From: Paenibacillus sp. Soil787
GTDB lineage: Bacteria; Bacillota; Bacilli; Paenibacillales; NBRC-103111
Length of the DNA stretch: 64,000 nt
Assembly: GCF_001429545.1 (NCBI RefSeq)
Contig: NZ_LMSP01000046.1
Location: forward strand, 117,649 to 181,648
Direction of reading: 5' to 3'
The translations under genes were made by a program, and so were the position numbers. How positions within the stretch are numbered: the first letter of the stretch is position 1; each line of letters begins with the position of its first letter. Shown here one piece after another: positions 50,782 through 59,084 of this stretch. The notes under the pieces are model-generated. The model ran no database searches. It had not been told where the DNA came from and was given only the letters and a program-made list of their open reading frames with translations.

Positions 50782-51612
50782 TTATTTCAAAAGGCTTCTA
50801 ACATATTGAACGGTTTCGTCAATCGTATCATCCGTTAGTTGTTCTAACGAGATGTCGATCCCCGGTTTTATTCGATGCAGCTTCTCCAAGAACGTTTTCG
50901 TTTGGAAAATACCTTTGCCGGTTGGGACAGCTTCCAGCTTGCCATTTTGAACGACGACATCCTTAAGATGGGCAAGGACAATACGATCACCGAAAGCAGC
51001 AAAAGCCTGATCCAGAAATACTTCTTGTGTCTCAACAGAAACGGGTGGCAATAGATTCACTGGATCAAACACAATCCCCAGATTACTGGATGGAACCTCA
51101 TCCAAAATTCGGACCATTTTATCGCAGCTAGACAATGTGTGAGTGAATACAGGTTCGAGTCCAATGAAGACACCCCAGCGTTCTGCTTCCTCTGCCAATT
51201 CTTCAACTGTTTGCTTGAGGGTCTCCCAACCAATGGCCTCATAACGCTCGGAATCCTGCGAGAGGTACGTCGTTAGGTCAGCCGTTTCCGTCGCAACGAT
51301 AGAGGTGCCAAAGTCTCTGGCGAAACGCAGATGCTCCTTGAACCGGTTGATTTCATGACGCCGCTGCTGCGGATCAGGATGAATTGGGTTGATATAGCAG
51401 CCAAGAACGCCAATTCGGATGCCAGCATGGTGGAATTGCTCAGCAATGTGGTTGGCAAGAGCAGGGCTGAGCCTGCCGAGGCTGGTGTCAATATCACTAA
51501 TCGCTTTACTGAGTGCCAATTGAACGAAGTCAATGCCTCGTCCGCTTAACTTCTCTGTTAATTTCTTCAATGGAAGATGTCCAGCAGTATGAGCTAACGT
51601 ACCGATTCCCAT
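50782..51612 (-). CDS. sugar phosphate isomerase/epimerase (TIM barrel, AP-endonuclease family 2)
   Basis: A 276-residue protein with the xylose-isomerase-like TIM barrel. Typical metal-site stretches are FIGLEPVFTH, LGIVFDPVNLL and IVLAHLKDVV, followed by ISLEQLTDD near the C-terminus. Families of this type isomerise or epimerise sugars, ketoacids or inositols. The start ATG 51612 immediately follows the kduD stop (TAGATG), so it is co-translated in the kduI-deoR-kduD operon. A role in hexuronate or unsaturated-uronate catabolism is inferred from context. Confidence 0.85.
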   Translation of the reverse strand: MGIGTLAHTAGHLPLKKLTEKLSGRGIDFVQLALSKAISDIDTSLGRLSPALANHIAEQFHHAGIRIGVLGCYINPIHPDPQQRRHEINRFKEHLRFARDFGTSIVATETADLTTYLSQDSERYEAIGWETLKQTVEELAEEAERWGVFIGLEPVFTHTLSSCDKMVRILDEVPSSNLGIVFDPVNLLPPVSVETQEVFLDQAFAAFGDRIVLAHLKDVVVQNGKLEAVPTGKGIFQTKTFLEKLHRIKPGIDISLEQLTDDTIDETVQYVRSLLK

Positions 51613-52365
51613 CTATCTAGCCATCCATCCGCCGTCCACGCACAGTACGTGTCCGTTCATATAATCTGATGCATGCGATGATAAGAATACAACTGGACCT
51701 TTCAAATCCTCAGGTGAGCCCCAACGGCCTGCCGGAATTCGATCTGTAATGGATTGTGTACGTTTCTCATCTTTGAGAATAGGAGCTGTGTTATTAGTCG
51801 TCATGTAACCAGGAGCGATGGCATTGATCTGGATGCCTTTCCCAGCCCACTCGTTCGCTAATGCTTTGGTAACACCTGCGATAGCATGTTTGCTTGCTGT
51901 GTAACCAGGAACATTAATGCCACCTTGATAGGTCAGCATGGAAGCGATGTTTATGATTTTGCCGCTGCCGCGCTCAATCATGTGACGGCCAAGCAGCTGG
52001 CACAAGAAGAAGGCCGAGTTCAAGTTCAGGTCAATGACATCGTGCCAATCTTGACGCGCATGGTCGACTGCCGGTGTACGACGGATGATTCCGGCGTTAT
52101 TCACGAGAATATCGATGCCGCCATAGATGCCAATGGCTTTGTTTACCACATCCTCAAGGATGACTTCGTTGCTAAGATCAGCTGCGATCAGCTCGGCTTT
52201 GCCGCCTATTGCTCGGATGGCTTCAACCGTTTGAACGCTTTCAGATGAGGAAACAGCAATGACATTTGCGCCTGCTTCTGCAAGGCCAATGGCCATCGCT
52301 TGACCAAGACCGCCGGAAGCGCCGGTAACGAAGGCTGTTTTGCCTGATAAATTAAAAAGTGTCAT
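51613..52365 (-). CDS. kduD: 2-dehydro-3-deoxy-D-gluconate 5-dehydrogenase (KduD)
   Basis: A 250-residue short-chain dehydrogenase: cofactor motif TGASGGLG (14-21), NNAG (89-92), and catalytic Ser142, Tyr155 and Lys159 in the YTASK motif. Close in length and in features such as LNSAFFLCQLLGRHMIERGS and the SGKIINIASMLTYQGGI region to KduD, which interconverts 2,5-diketo-3-deoxygluconate and 2-keto-3-deoxygluconate in pectin catabolism. Presence of kduI in the same operon supports this. Start ATG 52365 follows AAGGAGT. Confidence 0.9.
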   Translation of the reverse strand: MTLFNLSGKTAFVTGASGGLGQAMAIGLAEAGANVIAVSSSESVQTVEAIRAIGGKAELIAADLSNEVILEDVVNKAIGIYGGIDILVNNAGIIRRTPAVDHARQDWHDVIDLNLNSAFFLCQLLGRHMIERGSGKIINIASMLTYQGGINVPGYTASKHAIAGVTKALANEWAGKGIQINAIAPGYMTTNNTAPILKDEKRTQSITDRIPAGRWGSPEDLKGPVVFLSSHASDYMNGHVLCVDGGWMAR

Positions 52366-52383
52366 GAAGGATACTCCTTTTCA

Positions 52384-53139
52384 CTATTGAGTTACAATTT
52401 GGATGCCAGCATCTCTGTACTGCTTGGCAATATCAGCGGGTAGGGAACTGTCTGTTAGAATCATAGCCACCTCTGACAAGGTAGCGAACGTTCGTAAGGC
52501 ACACTGGCCGAATTTGTAGTGATCGGCAACGCCGTAAACCGTTGCACTGGATCTGATCAACGCACGTTTATAATCGGCATGATCACTTGTGTAGATGGTA
52601 AAGCCGTGCTGCAAATGAACACCAGTGGCAGAAATGAACGATTTCTGAATATTGAGCTTACTCACATAGTCTACGGCTTCAGGACCTGCGAGGGTGTTAC
52701 GCAGACGGTAGCCGCCTGGCACAACCAATCGAATTTCTTCTTTATGCAAGAGCTCGGAGATAATAAATAAATCATTCGTTACAACAGTAAGCGGCTGATT
52801 ATCCAGCCGCCTAGCAATTTCAAGTGTTGTACTGCCGCCATCGAGGGCAATAATATCCCGTGGTTGAATGTATCGCAAAGCAATCGTCGCGATTTCGGAT
52901 TTTTGATCGGCGTGCTTAATGATCGGCTCTTTCGTTGAAAGTATGCCAAGCTGATCACTTTGAGCGAGCACCGCTCCGCCATGAATGCGGACGAGTAATC
53001 CTTTTTCCTCGAGTTTGGCCAAATCTTCGCGAATCGTTTTACCTGTAACGTCCAGCCGTTCGCTAAGCTCGTTCACGGTTACTTCTTTCTGAGCCAGGAG
53101 TATTTCCATGATGGTTTCATATCTGCGTAAAGGGTTCAT
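52384..53139 (-). CDS. DeoR family transcriptional regulator
   Basis: A 251-residue regulator with an N-terminal winged helix-turn-helix (VNELSERLDVTGKTIREDLA, then EEKGLLVRIHGGAV) and a C-terminal sugar-phosphate sensor domain of the GlpR/DeoR type (IALDGGSTTLEIARRL, VTNDLFI, GGYRLRNTLAGPEA). Located between kduI and kduD, it should control this uronate operon in response to a phosphorylated or ketodeoxy intermediate. A candidate operator lies at 54039-54058 upstream of kduI. Start ATG 53139; the ribosome site is weak. Confidence 0.9.
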   Translation of the reverse strand: MNPLRRYETIMEILLAQKEVTVNELSERLDVTGKTIREDLAKLEEKGLLVRIHGGAVLAQSDQLGILSTKEPIIKHADQKSEIATIALRYIQPRDIIALDGGSTTLEIARRLDNQPLTVVTNDLFIISELLHKEEIRLVVPGGYRLRNTLAGPEAVDYVSKLNIQKSFISATGVHLQHGFTIYTSDHADYKRALIRSSATVYGVADHYKFGQCALRTFATLSEVAMILTDSSLPADIAKQYRDAGIQIVTQ

Positions 53140-53173
53140 CGGTTGTCATCCGTTTCTTAATAGAGGTTACCGA

Positions 53174-54007
53174 TTATTTTAAATCTTTCATGGCCACGGC
53201 GTCCATATCATCAAAAATTTGATTTTCGCCAGCCATACCCCAAATGAAGGTGTAGTTGTTCGTGCCAACACCGCTATGAATGGACCAGCTTGGGGAAATG
53301 ACAGCTTGCTCATTGCGCATAACTACGTGACGTGTTTGCTGCGGTTCACCCATCATGTGGAACACAACCGCATCTTCCGGCATGTCAAAGTAGAAGTAAA
53401 CTTCGGAACGACGATTGTGTGTATGGGATGGCATTGTGTTCCACATGTTGCCTGGTTTCAGAAGCGTCATACCCATTACGAGTTGACAGCTTTTTACACC
53501 GCCTGTGTGGATGTATTTGTAAATCGTACGCTCATTAGAAGTATTGATGCTGCCTAAGTGAGTAGGAGTAGCTTCGCTGATGGCGACTTTAACAGTTGGA
53601 TATGTTTGGTGAGCTGGTGTTGAATTAAAATAGAATTTCGCAGGCTCAGCAGCGTTATCACTAGCAAACGTAATATCCTTCGCGCCAAGACCAATATAAA
53701 TGCAATCTTTGGAATCCATGTTGTAAACCGTACCATCAACGGTGATCGTGCCTCTGCCGCCAACATTAATAATACCGATCTCGCGGCGCTCTAAGAAATA
53801 ATCAGCAGCCATTTCTTTCTTGTCAGCTTGCAATTGAAGTGCGCCTGTAATAGGAAGCACGCCACCAATGATGAAACGGTCAACGTGGGAGTACACTAAT
53901 TTAATTTCATTAGGTGAGAACAAAGCATTGATTTGAAACTCAGCTTGCAGGCGTTCCGTGTCAAATTGTTTAACTTCATTCGGGTGTGATGCGTAGCGGA
54001 TATCCAT
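53174..54007 (-). CDS. kduI: 5-keto-4-deoxyuronate isomerase (KduI)
   Basis: A 277-residue protein that matches KduI in length and motifs. The cupin-fold zinc site shows His195, His197 and Glu202 in SHTHNRRSE and His244 in WSIHSGVG, and MDIRYASHPNEVKQFDTERL is the usual start. KduI converts 4-deoxy-L-threo-5-hexosulose uronate to 2,5-diketo-3-deoxygluconate, the step before KduD. Start ATG 54007 follows GAGGAGAG. It is the first gene of the kduI-deoR-kduD-isomerase operon; the KdgF-like cupin at 61714 would supply its substrate. Confidence 0.95.
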   Translation of the reverse strand: MDIRYASHPNEVKQFDTERLQAEFQINALFSPNEIKLVYSHVDRFIIGGVLPITGALQLQADKKEMAADYFLERREIGIINVGGRGTITVDGTVYNMDSKDCIYIGLGAKDITFASDNAAEPAKFYFNSTPAHQTYPTVKVAISEATPTHLGSINTSNERTIYKYIHTGGVKSCQLVMGMTLLKPGNMWNTMPSHTHNRRSEVYFYFDMPEDAVVFHMMGEPQQTRHVVMRNEQAVISPSWSIHSGVGTNNYTFIWGMAGENQIFDDMDAVAMKDLK

Positions 54008-54038
54008 AGGTTAATCTCTCCTCAAAATTGGTTTATTT

Positions 54039-54058
54039 ACGTTGATATACGTTCATAT
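54039..54058. promoter_or_regulatory. tandem 10-bp direct repeat upstream of kduI
   Basis: ACGTTGATAT (54039-54048) is directly followed by ACGTTCATAT (54049-54058), 32 nt upstream of kduI. Tandem repeats of one helical turn are a common form for DeoR-type operators, so this is a candidate site for the operon's own regulator. Confidence 0.45.
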
Positions 54059-54201
54059 AGGTTTAATTTACTTCAAAAGGGGGGTTTAGGCAAGGGTTTT
54101 TGGACCTATGTTTCAAAAAGTTTCTCTGAGGGTGAATAAAAGATACGGAATAAGTAAACAACAAGCAAACGATATTATGTTACACCTAGGAGGTAAAGCG
54201 C

Positions 54202-54366
54202 ATGGATAAAAGTCATTATTTCGATCACGTTTGTAACGATACGATTCCCACTCAACCTGAGGAAGAAGCCACAACACCGACAGATATGCTGAGTGAGGCT
54301 GTCGAGGAAATCATGGATAATGTGAAAAAGGTGTTCTCCGCGGGCAATCCCGATGATCGGGATTAG
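54202..54366 (+). CDS. small acidic protein of unknown function (54 aa)
   Basis: I do not recognise this protein. ATG 54202 follows CTAGGAGG by 8 nt and the frame ends at TAG 54364-54366. The product is acidic and mostly polar (QPEEEATTPTDMLSEAVEEI) with no membrane helix. A strong terminator at 54405 follows. It is divergent from kduI and convergent with the AraC gene. Good ribosome site and own terminator support a real gene. Confidence 0.6.
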   Translation: MDKSHYFDHVCNDTIPTQPEEEATTPTDMLSEAVEEIMDNVKKVFSAGNPDDRD

Positions 54367-54404
54367 GAAGTGGATGAGCTTCTCACGAGGATGGGAGAGC
54401 GCTG

Positions 54405-54451
54405 AAAAGGACCTTGTTGTCTACATTTGTAGATACCAAGGTCCTTTTTTT
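54405..54451 (+). terminator. strong intrinsic terminator
   Basis: AAAGGACCTTG and CAAGGTCCTTT form an 11-bp outer stem enclosing GTCTAC/GTAGAT, followed by TTTTTTT. The A-rich left flank allows some function for the opposite strand too. Confidence 0.9.
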
Positions 54452-54491
54452 ATTTTCTCCATACGATCTGTTGGAGTATTTGGGCTATACG

Positions 54492-55370
54492 CTAGAATGC
54501 ATTCCGGCCAGTCTGAAACTTTCTCCATTGGATCGGGGTCATGCCTGTAATGCGTTTAAACACGGTGGCAAAATGTTGACTGGATGCATAACCCAATTCA
54601 TTAGCAATCTCTGTGACAGAATCCGTGCCTTCAACCAGCAGTCCGCAAGCTCTCTTAATTCGTGCGCGTTCAATAAATACCATTGGCGGGAGCCCCGTAT
54701 ATTCCTGGAAGGTGCGGAAGAAATGGGAGGGACTGATCCGCACAAAATCAGCCATCTCTTCAATGGCAGGGCGCCATTGCGGCGTTTTCTCAATCCGGTC
54801 TATCAGTGCATCCAATTGACGTAAAAGATCGTCAGCGAGAGAGACCATTTGTTGACTAGGCTGAAGAATTCGAAGCATCAACCCAAGCAGCGCTTGGCGG
54901 GTAGCGGAGGTTCGTAATGGAACGTTGGAATTTAATGCACTTCGCAACTTTCTAATGTCGTCAACGGCCTGCAGTCCAGTATGGGTAACTCGGGGCAGTG
55001 CTTCTAGAGCATGTTTGAAGCATTCACTCTCGCCTTGCGGCAAGCGCAACCAGTCTTCCGAATGCGGCGGTGTGATGATGAACCACCAGAAACGGCTGGG
55101 CTCTATCACGTTGAATCCGCCGCGATGAACCTCGCCAGGACTTGTGTGAAACACGTCGCCTGCTTTTGTCTCATAGACGTACCCGTCCAGCTCCCAGTTA
55201 GCTTTACCCCGTTCAACCAAAACGAATTCGTACCCGGCATGCTGATGATAAGAAAGGGGCAGAGCCGACCTAATCTCATCGAAGCCGAAAAGGAGCAGCT
55301 CCGGTACACCTGGTAGGCAATCTTCCGTATTGATGTCGTAAGTCCAGCGCGGACTTTGTTTCGCAGGCAA
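54492..55370 (-). CDS. AraC family regulator
   Basis: A 292-residue protein with an N-terminal cupin-like sensor (YHQHAGYEFVLVERGKANWE, then GDVFHTSPGEVHRGG) and a C-terminal double helix-turn-helix (EMADFVRISPSHFFRTFQEY, then IANELGYASSQHFATVFKRI). The start is TTG 55370, 8 nt after AGGAGG. The mobile element copy B ends only a few bases upstream of that ribosome site. It is divergent from the dioxygenase gene at 55594, its most likely target. Confidence 0.88.
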   Translation of the reverse strand: MPAKQSPRWTYDINTEDCLPGVPELLLFGFDEIRSALPLSYHQHAGYEFVLVERGKANWELDGYVYETKAGDVFHTSPGEVHRGGFNVIEPSRFWWFIITPPHSEDWLRLPQGESECFKHALEALPRVTHTGLQAVDDIRKLRSALNSNVPLRTSATRQALLGLMLRILQPSQQMVSLADDLLRQLDALIDRIEKTPQWRPAIEEMADFVRISPSHFFRTFQEYTGLPPMVFIERARIKRACGLLVEGTDSVTEIANELGYASSQHFATVFKRITGMTPIQWRKFQTGRNAF

Positions 55371-55389
55371 GGGGAGGGCCTCCTTTATG

Positions 55390-55481
55390 TTCGTAGATAA
55401 GTATAAGTTTTATTACACTTCGCGTCATCAGTCTTGACAAACGCGCTCGTCCCTGAAGGACGACGGAGTCGTTTATCCTTG
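55390..55481. mobile_element. two-hairpin element, copy B
   Basis: Starts TTCGTAGATAAG and ends GTTTATCCTTG like copy A, with a 4-nt gap after GATAA and a divergent centre; the right half (TTGACAAACGCGCTCGTCCC onward) is almost identical. On the minus strand it carries TTGTCA, 17 nt, TGTAAT, pointing at the AraC gene whose Shine-Dalgarno starts 4 nt beyond the element's end. Confidence 0.75.
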
Positions 55482-55593
55482 GGATGTTCTTATTTGTCTT
55501 ATATGTTTCTCATACTACTTTGTAGCTCTATGAACGTCAATCAACTTGGGATTAAGTATGATGAAAACAAGACAATATAAGGAGGAATTTACG

Positions 55594-56430
55594 ATGACTT
55601 TGCAAGTAGAGAGAACGTACAAAATTACGGCTCAGGATAAGGATACATTCAATCGCGACGGGTATTGGATTTCTCCGAAGCTGCTGGACGATGATCAAAT
55701 CGCACGGTTGCGACATGCACATGAACGGGTTTGGACTAGCGATTACGATGGTGATGGGCTTCCGATGAACCATTATCGTGCGAACTCGAATCCGGATTCA
55801 TTACGCAAGCTAGATAATGGATGGTGGATCAATGACGAAATCCGAAGCACCGTCACGGATCCGTTTATCGGTGAGCTTGCAGCCGATTTGCTGGAGACAG
55901 ATGAAATTAGGCTGTGGCACGATCAGGTTATTTATAAGCCAGGTGTTGGCGATAAGGAGACGCTGTCCGGCAACGTTGGCTGGCATCAGGATTATGGCTA
56001 CTGGCAATGCTCCAGCAATCCGAATATGATCACCGTATGGATCGCGCTTCAGGACACGGACCTAACCAACGGCGGGATGATGACCATTCTAGGCTCTCAC
56101 AAGTGGGGACTAATACCTGATAGCAACACGTTCTTCGATCCGAACATGGAGGAGCTAAGGAACAAATATGCGGCAGGTCGGGAATGGGTCGAGGAGCCCT
56201 GCATTCTGAAGGCAGGTCAGGCAAGCTTTCATCACGCTCTTACGTTCCACGGGTCCGGCGCGAATAAAACGAATGAGCCACGGATGTCTGTCGTCGCGCA
56301 TCTGATGCCGGGCGGCACCAGCTACCGCGTAGGCGTGCAGCGTCATGACAATTCCCGTTTGCTAGGACCGCGCCCTTATCACGGTCAGGCTTTTGCAAAT
56401 GAGTATTTTCCGGTTTTGTTTAAACGATAA
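55594..56430 (+). CDS. phytanoyl-CoA dioxygenase (PhyH) family protein
   Basis: A 278-residue Fe(II)/2-oxoglutarate oxygenase. The iron-binding facial triad is visible as His131 and Asp133 (GWHQDYGYW) and His219 (HALTFHGSG), with Arg230 positioned to hold 2-oxoglutarate. The family hydroxylates varied small molecules; in Paenibacillus many copies are linked to AraC regulators as here, and substrates are unknown. ATG 55594 is 8 nt after AAGGAGG; the frame extends upstream to 55546 but without a better site. Its own terminator is at 56488. Confidence 0.9.
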   Translation: MTLQVERTYKITAQDKDTFNRDGYWISPKLLDDDQIARLRHAHERVWTSDYDGDGLPMNHYRANSNPDSLRKLDNGWWINDEIRSTVTDPFIGELAADLLETDEIRLWHDQVIYKPGVGDKETLSGNVGWHQDYGYWQCSSNPNMITVWIALQDTDLTNGGMMTILGSHKWGLIPDSNTFFDPNMEELRNKYAAGREWVEEPCILKAGQASFHHALTFHGSGANKTNEPRMSVVAHLMPGGTSYRVGVQRHDNSRLLGPRPYHGQAFANEYFPVLFKR

Positions 56431-56487
56431 ATAAAGTGCCGAATTCCTTCCATACGAAGGGATATTCTTGACATAATTTATATGTTT

Positions 56488-56513
56488 GGGGTAAGCGAAG
56501 CTTACCCCTTATT
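56488..56513 (+). terminator. terminator of the PhyH gene
   Basis: GGGGTAAGC and GCTTACCCC form a perfect 9-bp stem with a GAA loop, followed by TTATTTA. The U tract is moderate. Confidence 0.7.
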
Positions 56514-56592
56514 TATGGTTGGGTTTTAACATACCGCCATACAGCGTACAACGCGTGCCTGGGATTCGCACGCATTAAGAAATTGGGATGGA

Positions 56593-56776
56593 AAGTTGTA
56601 CTGTGTACAACAATTTCCTCGATTTCTATCGAGCAAGCTAAAAGATGTTGTATTTCATACAACAAGTCAGCCTTTTAAAGGCAAAAGGGCTACTTCTGCT
56701 AAAAATGTTGCATTTTTTGCAACATTTCCGTGGGAAACGTGAATTAGCTTGCGTAATGTTGTACAAAGTACAACAA
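56593..56776. repeat. ATTGTTGTA palindrome cluster 4 (four units)
   Basis: Units at 56593-56616, 56644-56667, 56704-56728 and 56755-56776. The last (TTGTACAAAGTACAACA) is near-perfect. The lead-in AGCTTGCGTAATGTT resembles cluster 3 (CGCTAGCGTAATGTT), and GCGAATGTTTGAAA after unit 4 resembles GGTAAATGTTTGAAA after cluster 3. Confidence 0.8.
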
Positions 56777-56852
56777 GACACGGATGATCAAGCGAATGTT
56801 TGAAACATTTACGGCTAAGGCGTTGGATACTTTGCATTAAACTTTACAAACA

Positions 56853-56887
56853 GCCTCGTCAATGGTCGACGTAAGGCGTTTTTTTAA
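56853..56887 (+). terminator. terminator-like hairpin facing a convergent gene
   Basis: GCCT-CGTC (56853-56860) can pair with GACG-AGGC (bulged), followed by GTTTTTTT. Oriented for rightward transcripts leaving the repeat cluster. Confidence 0.45.
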
Positions 56888-56897
56888 TTTTCAAGCG

Positions 56898-58106
56898 TTA
56901 TTTTTTGAATAATTGATCCATCGTTCTGCATAAAATGGTCATCATCTCGTTGATCTCGTCTTTCGTTACAATAAGTGCAGGCATCAATCGAATTGTACTC
57001 GGATTTGGCGAATTAATAAGCAATCCTGCTTGCAAACAAGCGGAGACAAGCTCTGTTCCGCGCGGTTCGGGAAGATCAAACGCAAGCAACAATCCTTTTC
57101 CACGTATATGAGTAAGTCCATACAAAGCTTGAATTTCATGGAGTTTATTCAGCACATACATCCCTTGTTCAGCGGCTTGCTGAGGAAGGTTGCGCCTAAT
57201 CACTTCGTGAACAACTGCATATCCCACAGCCATGGCAAGCGGTTGTCCTGTATATGTACCACCCTGATCACCTGCATCAAATAGATTATACGCTTCTTTC
57301 GCTAACATCGCAGACAACGGAAATCCGCCTCCAATCCCTTTAGCTAATGTAAGCACATCCGGCAATACACCATAATGCTCATAAGTGAACATGCTTCCAG
57401 TTCGTCCAATTCCTGTCTGGATCTCATCAAAGATTAGAAGAATTCCGTGTTCGCTACAGAGCTTACGTAACTCTTGTATGTATGCGAAACTAACTTCATA
57501 AACACCGCCTTCACCCTGAATGAGTTCTACTAAAACAGCACATGTTTTCCGGTTAATGGCTCGTTCAATGGCCTCAATGTCATTAAACGGCACTTTAACG
57601 AATCCAGGCACCTGTGGGGTAAACATTTGCTCCCATCCTGCCTTTCCCGTAGCAGCCATAGTTGCCAACGATCGACCGTGGAAGCTTCGGTTCGTTGTAA
57701 TAATTTCGTAAGCTCCATCTTTGTGGACGGAACCATATTTACGTGCAAGCTTAATAGCACTCTCATTGGCTTCCGCACCTGTGCTGCCAAAAAATACACG
57801 TTCTAATCCCGTTAACTTCGTTAATAATCGGGCGAACTCAACCATTGGCTTATTATAGAAGGCTGGACTCACATTAACTAGCTTCCCCGACTGTTTCAAC
57901 AAGGCATCACTTATCACCTGGGGAGAGTGGCCTAAACAAGTAACCGCCCATCCGCCAATAAAATCTAGATAACGTTTCCCTTCTGTATCCCAGACATACA
58001 TACCTTCACCATGCTCCATAACTACCTGAGGTCGGTTAGCAATAAATAAAATGGATGAATTCGCATCATCAAGTAATTCATCCGTATAAGGATCCATTTT
58101 TCCCAC
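56898..58106 (-). CDS. class III aminotransferase (ArgD-like)
   Basis: A 402-residue PLP enzyme. Visible motifs are FFGSTGAEANESAIKLAR (cofactor phosphate site), FHGRSLATM, FDEIQTGIGRTG with Asp227, and the Schiff-base lysine Lys256 in LAKGIGGGFP. It aligns best with acetylornithine/GABA-type aminotransferases. No arginine biosynthesis genes are nearby, so a catabolic or specialised role is as likely as ArgD. Start GTG 58106 follows AAGGA; ATG 58097 is an alternative. It is divergent from the AraC pair at 58263-59985, either of which could regulate it. Confidence 0.85.
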   Translation of the reverse strand: MGKMDPYTDELLDDANSSILFIANRPQVVMEHGEGMYVWDTEGKRYLDFIGGWAVTCLGHSPQVISDALLKQSGKLVNVSPAFYNKPMVEFARLLTKLTGLERVFFGSTGAEANESAIKLARKYGSVHKDGAYEIITTNRSFHGRSLATMAATGKAGWEQMFTPQVPGFVKVPFNDIEAIERAINRKTCAVLVELIQGEGGVYEVSFAYIQELRKLCSEHGILLIFDEIQTGIGRTGSMFTYEHYGVLPDVLTLAKGIGGGFPLSAMLAKEAYNLFDAGDQGGTYTGQPLAMAVGYAVVHEVIRRNLPQQAAEQGMYVLNKLHEIQALYGLTHIRGKGLLLAFDLPEPRGTELVSACLQAGLLINSPNPSTIRLMPALIVTKDEINEMMTILCRTMDQLFKK

Positions 58107-58262
58107 TCAGACATCATCCTTTTCATCATAATTGAATAATTATACATTTTAAAGTATATTTATTCAATGCTAGAAATCTCTTCCCATCGAAAGGATTTTC
58201 TTTTTACCTATAGACGGTTACAATTGCCTTAATGATGACACAGCTTTTCTGGAGATGAACAC

Positions 58263-59084
58263 ATGGCGAATCCGTTAGAACATCTTAGTTTTAATCATAT
58301 CGATTCCGCGACGGTCGGTACGATTGTATATCCGCCGGGTGGTAGGTACGGTCCTCGCATCCAACAAGATATTCAGCTTGTTCTCTTACATACTGGTTCA
58401 ATGGAAGTGACCATTGATGGCGTTCTCTTCCGACTGGAGCCCGGCAATGTGGCACTTCTAAAGCCTGGGCACATCGAGTATTTTACATTTGCAGATGAAC
58501 AGGACAGTTGGCATCGTTGGGTAGCCGTAAGCATCCAACCATTATCTATGGATGAAGTGAAAGCGTTGGAGCAGGTTCCATTTAGCCTCCCAATTTCTGA
58601 ACACTTGAACCGAATAACAGACCTTATGCTGTCAATCCGATCCGAGCATGAAGATACAGGGCCAGTCATGCGAAGTCTCGGTCACACAGCGATTCAATTA
58701 TTTCTATCCGAGTTGTCCAAAGCGCAGCTGCAGCGTGACATTCATCCATCTGTTTTACTTGCCAAATCATACATTCATCAAACATTTAAAGAAAACTTGA
58801 GTCTGCCGCTAATAGCCGCGCATGCGGGAGTTTCGGATGAGCATTTGGTAAGGCTTTTCCGTAAATACGAGCAAACGACGCCGATTAAATATGTGTGGCA
58901 CTATCGTGTACTGCGTGCTATGGAGTTGCTAGCCCATACGGGTTTATCGATATCGGAAATTGCTCAGCGAAGCGGGTTCCAAACCAGTTACCACTTCGCG
59001 CGATTGGTGAAGCAGCAAACAGGTAAAACTCCTTCAGAGATAAGGACTTCCTCTTGGGGGAAAGGAGATTCCCATGCAGAATAG
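58263..59084 (+). CDS. AraC family regulator
   Basis: A 273-residue protein with an N-terminal cupin-like domain (VTIDGVLFRLEPGNVALLKP) and a C-terminal double helix-turn-helix (LPLIAAHAGVSDEHLVRLFR, then ISEIAQRSGFQTSYHFARLV). ATG 58263 follows TGGAGATG. The next araC-type gene overlaps its end, so two such regulators are co-expressed, upstream of the GH4 gene. Confidence 0.88.
   Translation: MANPLEHLSFNHIDSATVGTIVYPPGGRYGPRIQQDIQLVLLHTGSMEVTIDGVLFRLEPGNVALLKPGHIEYFTFADEQDSWHRWVAVSIQPLSMDEVKALEQVPFSLPISEHLNRITDLMLSIRSEHEDTGPVMRSLGHTAIQLFLSELSKAQLQRDIHPSVLLAKSYIHQTFKENLSLPLIAAHAGVSDEHLVRLFRKYEQTTPIKYVWHYRVLRAMELLAHTGLSISEIAQRSGFQTSYHFARLVKQQTGKTPSEIRTSSWGKGDSHAE

Larger units (their letters stand above)
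56431..56897. other. gene-free gap between convergent genes
   Basis: Contains the dioxygenase terminator (56488-56513), an ATTGTTGTA palindrome cluster (56593-56776) and a further terminator-like hairpin (56853-56887). No credible gene seen. Confidence 0.7.
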
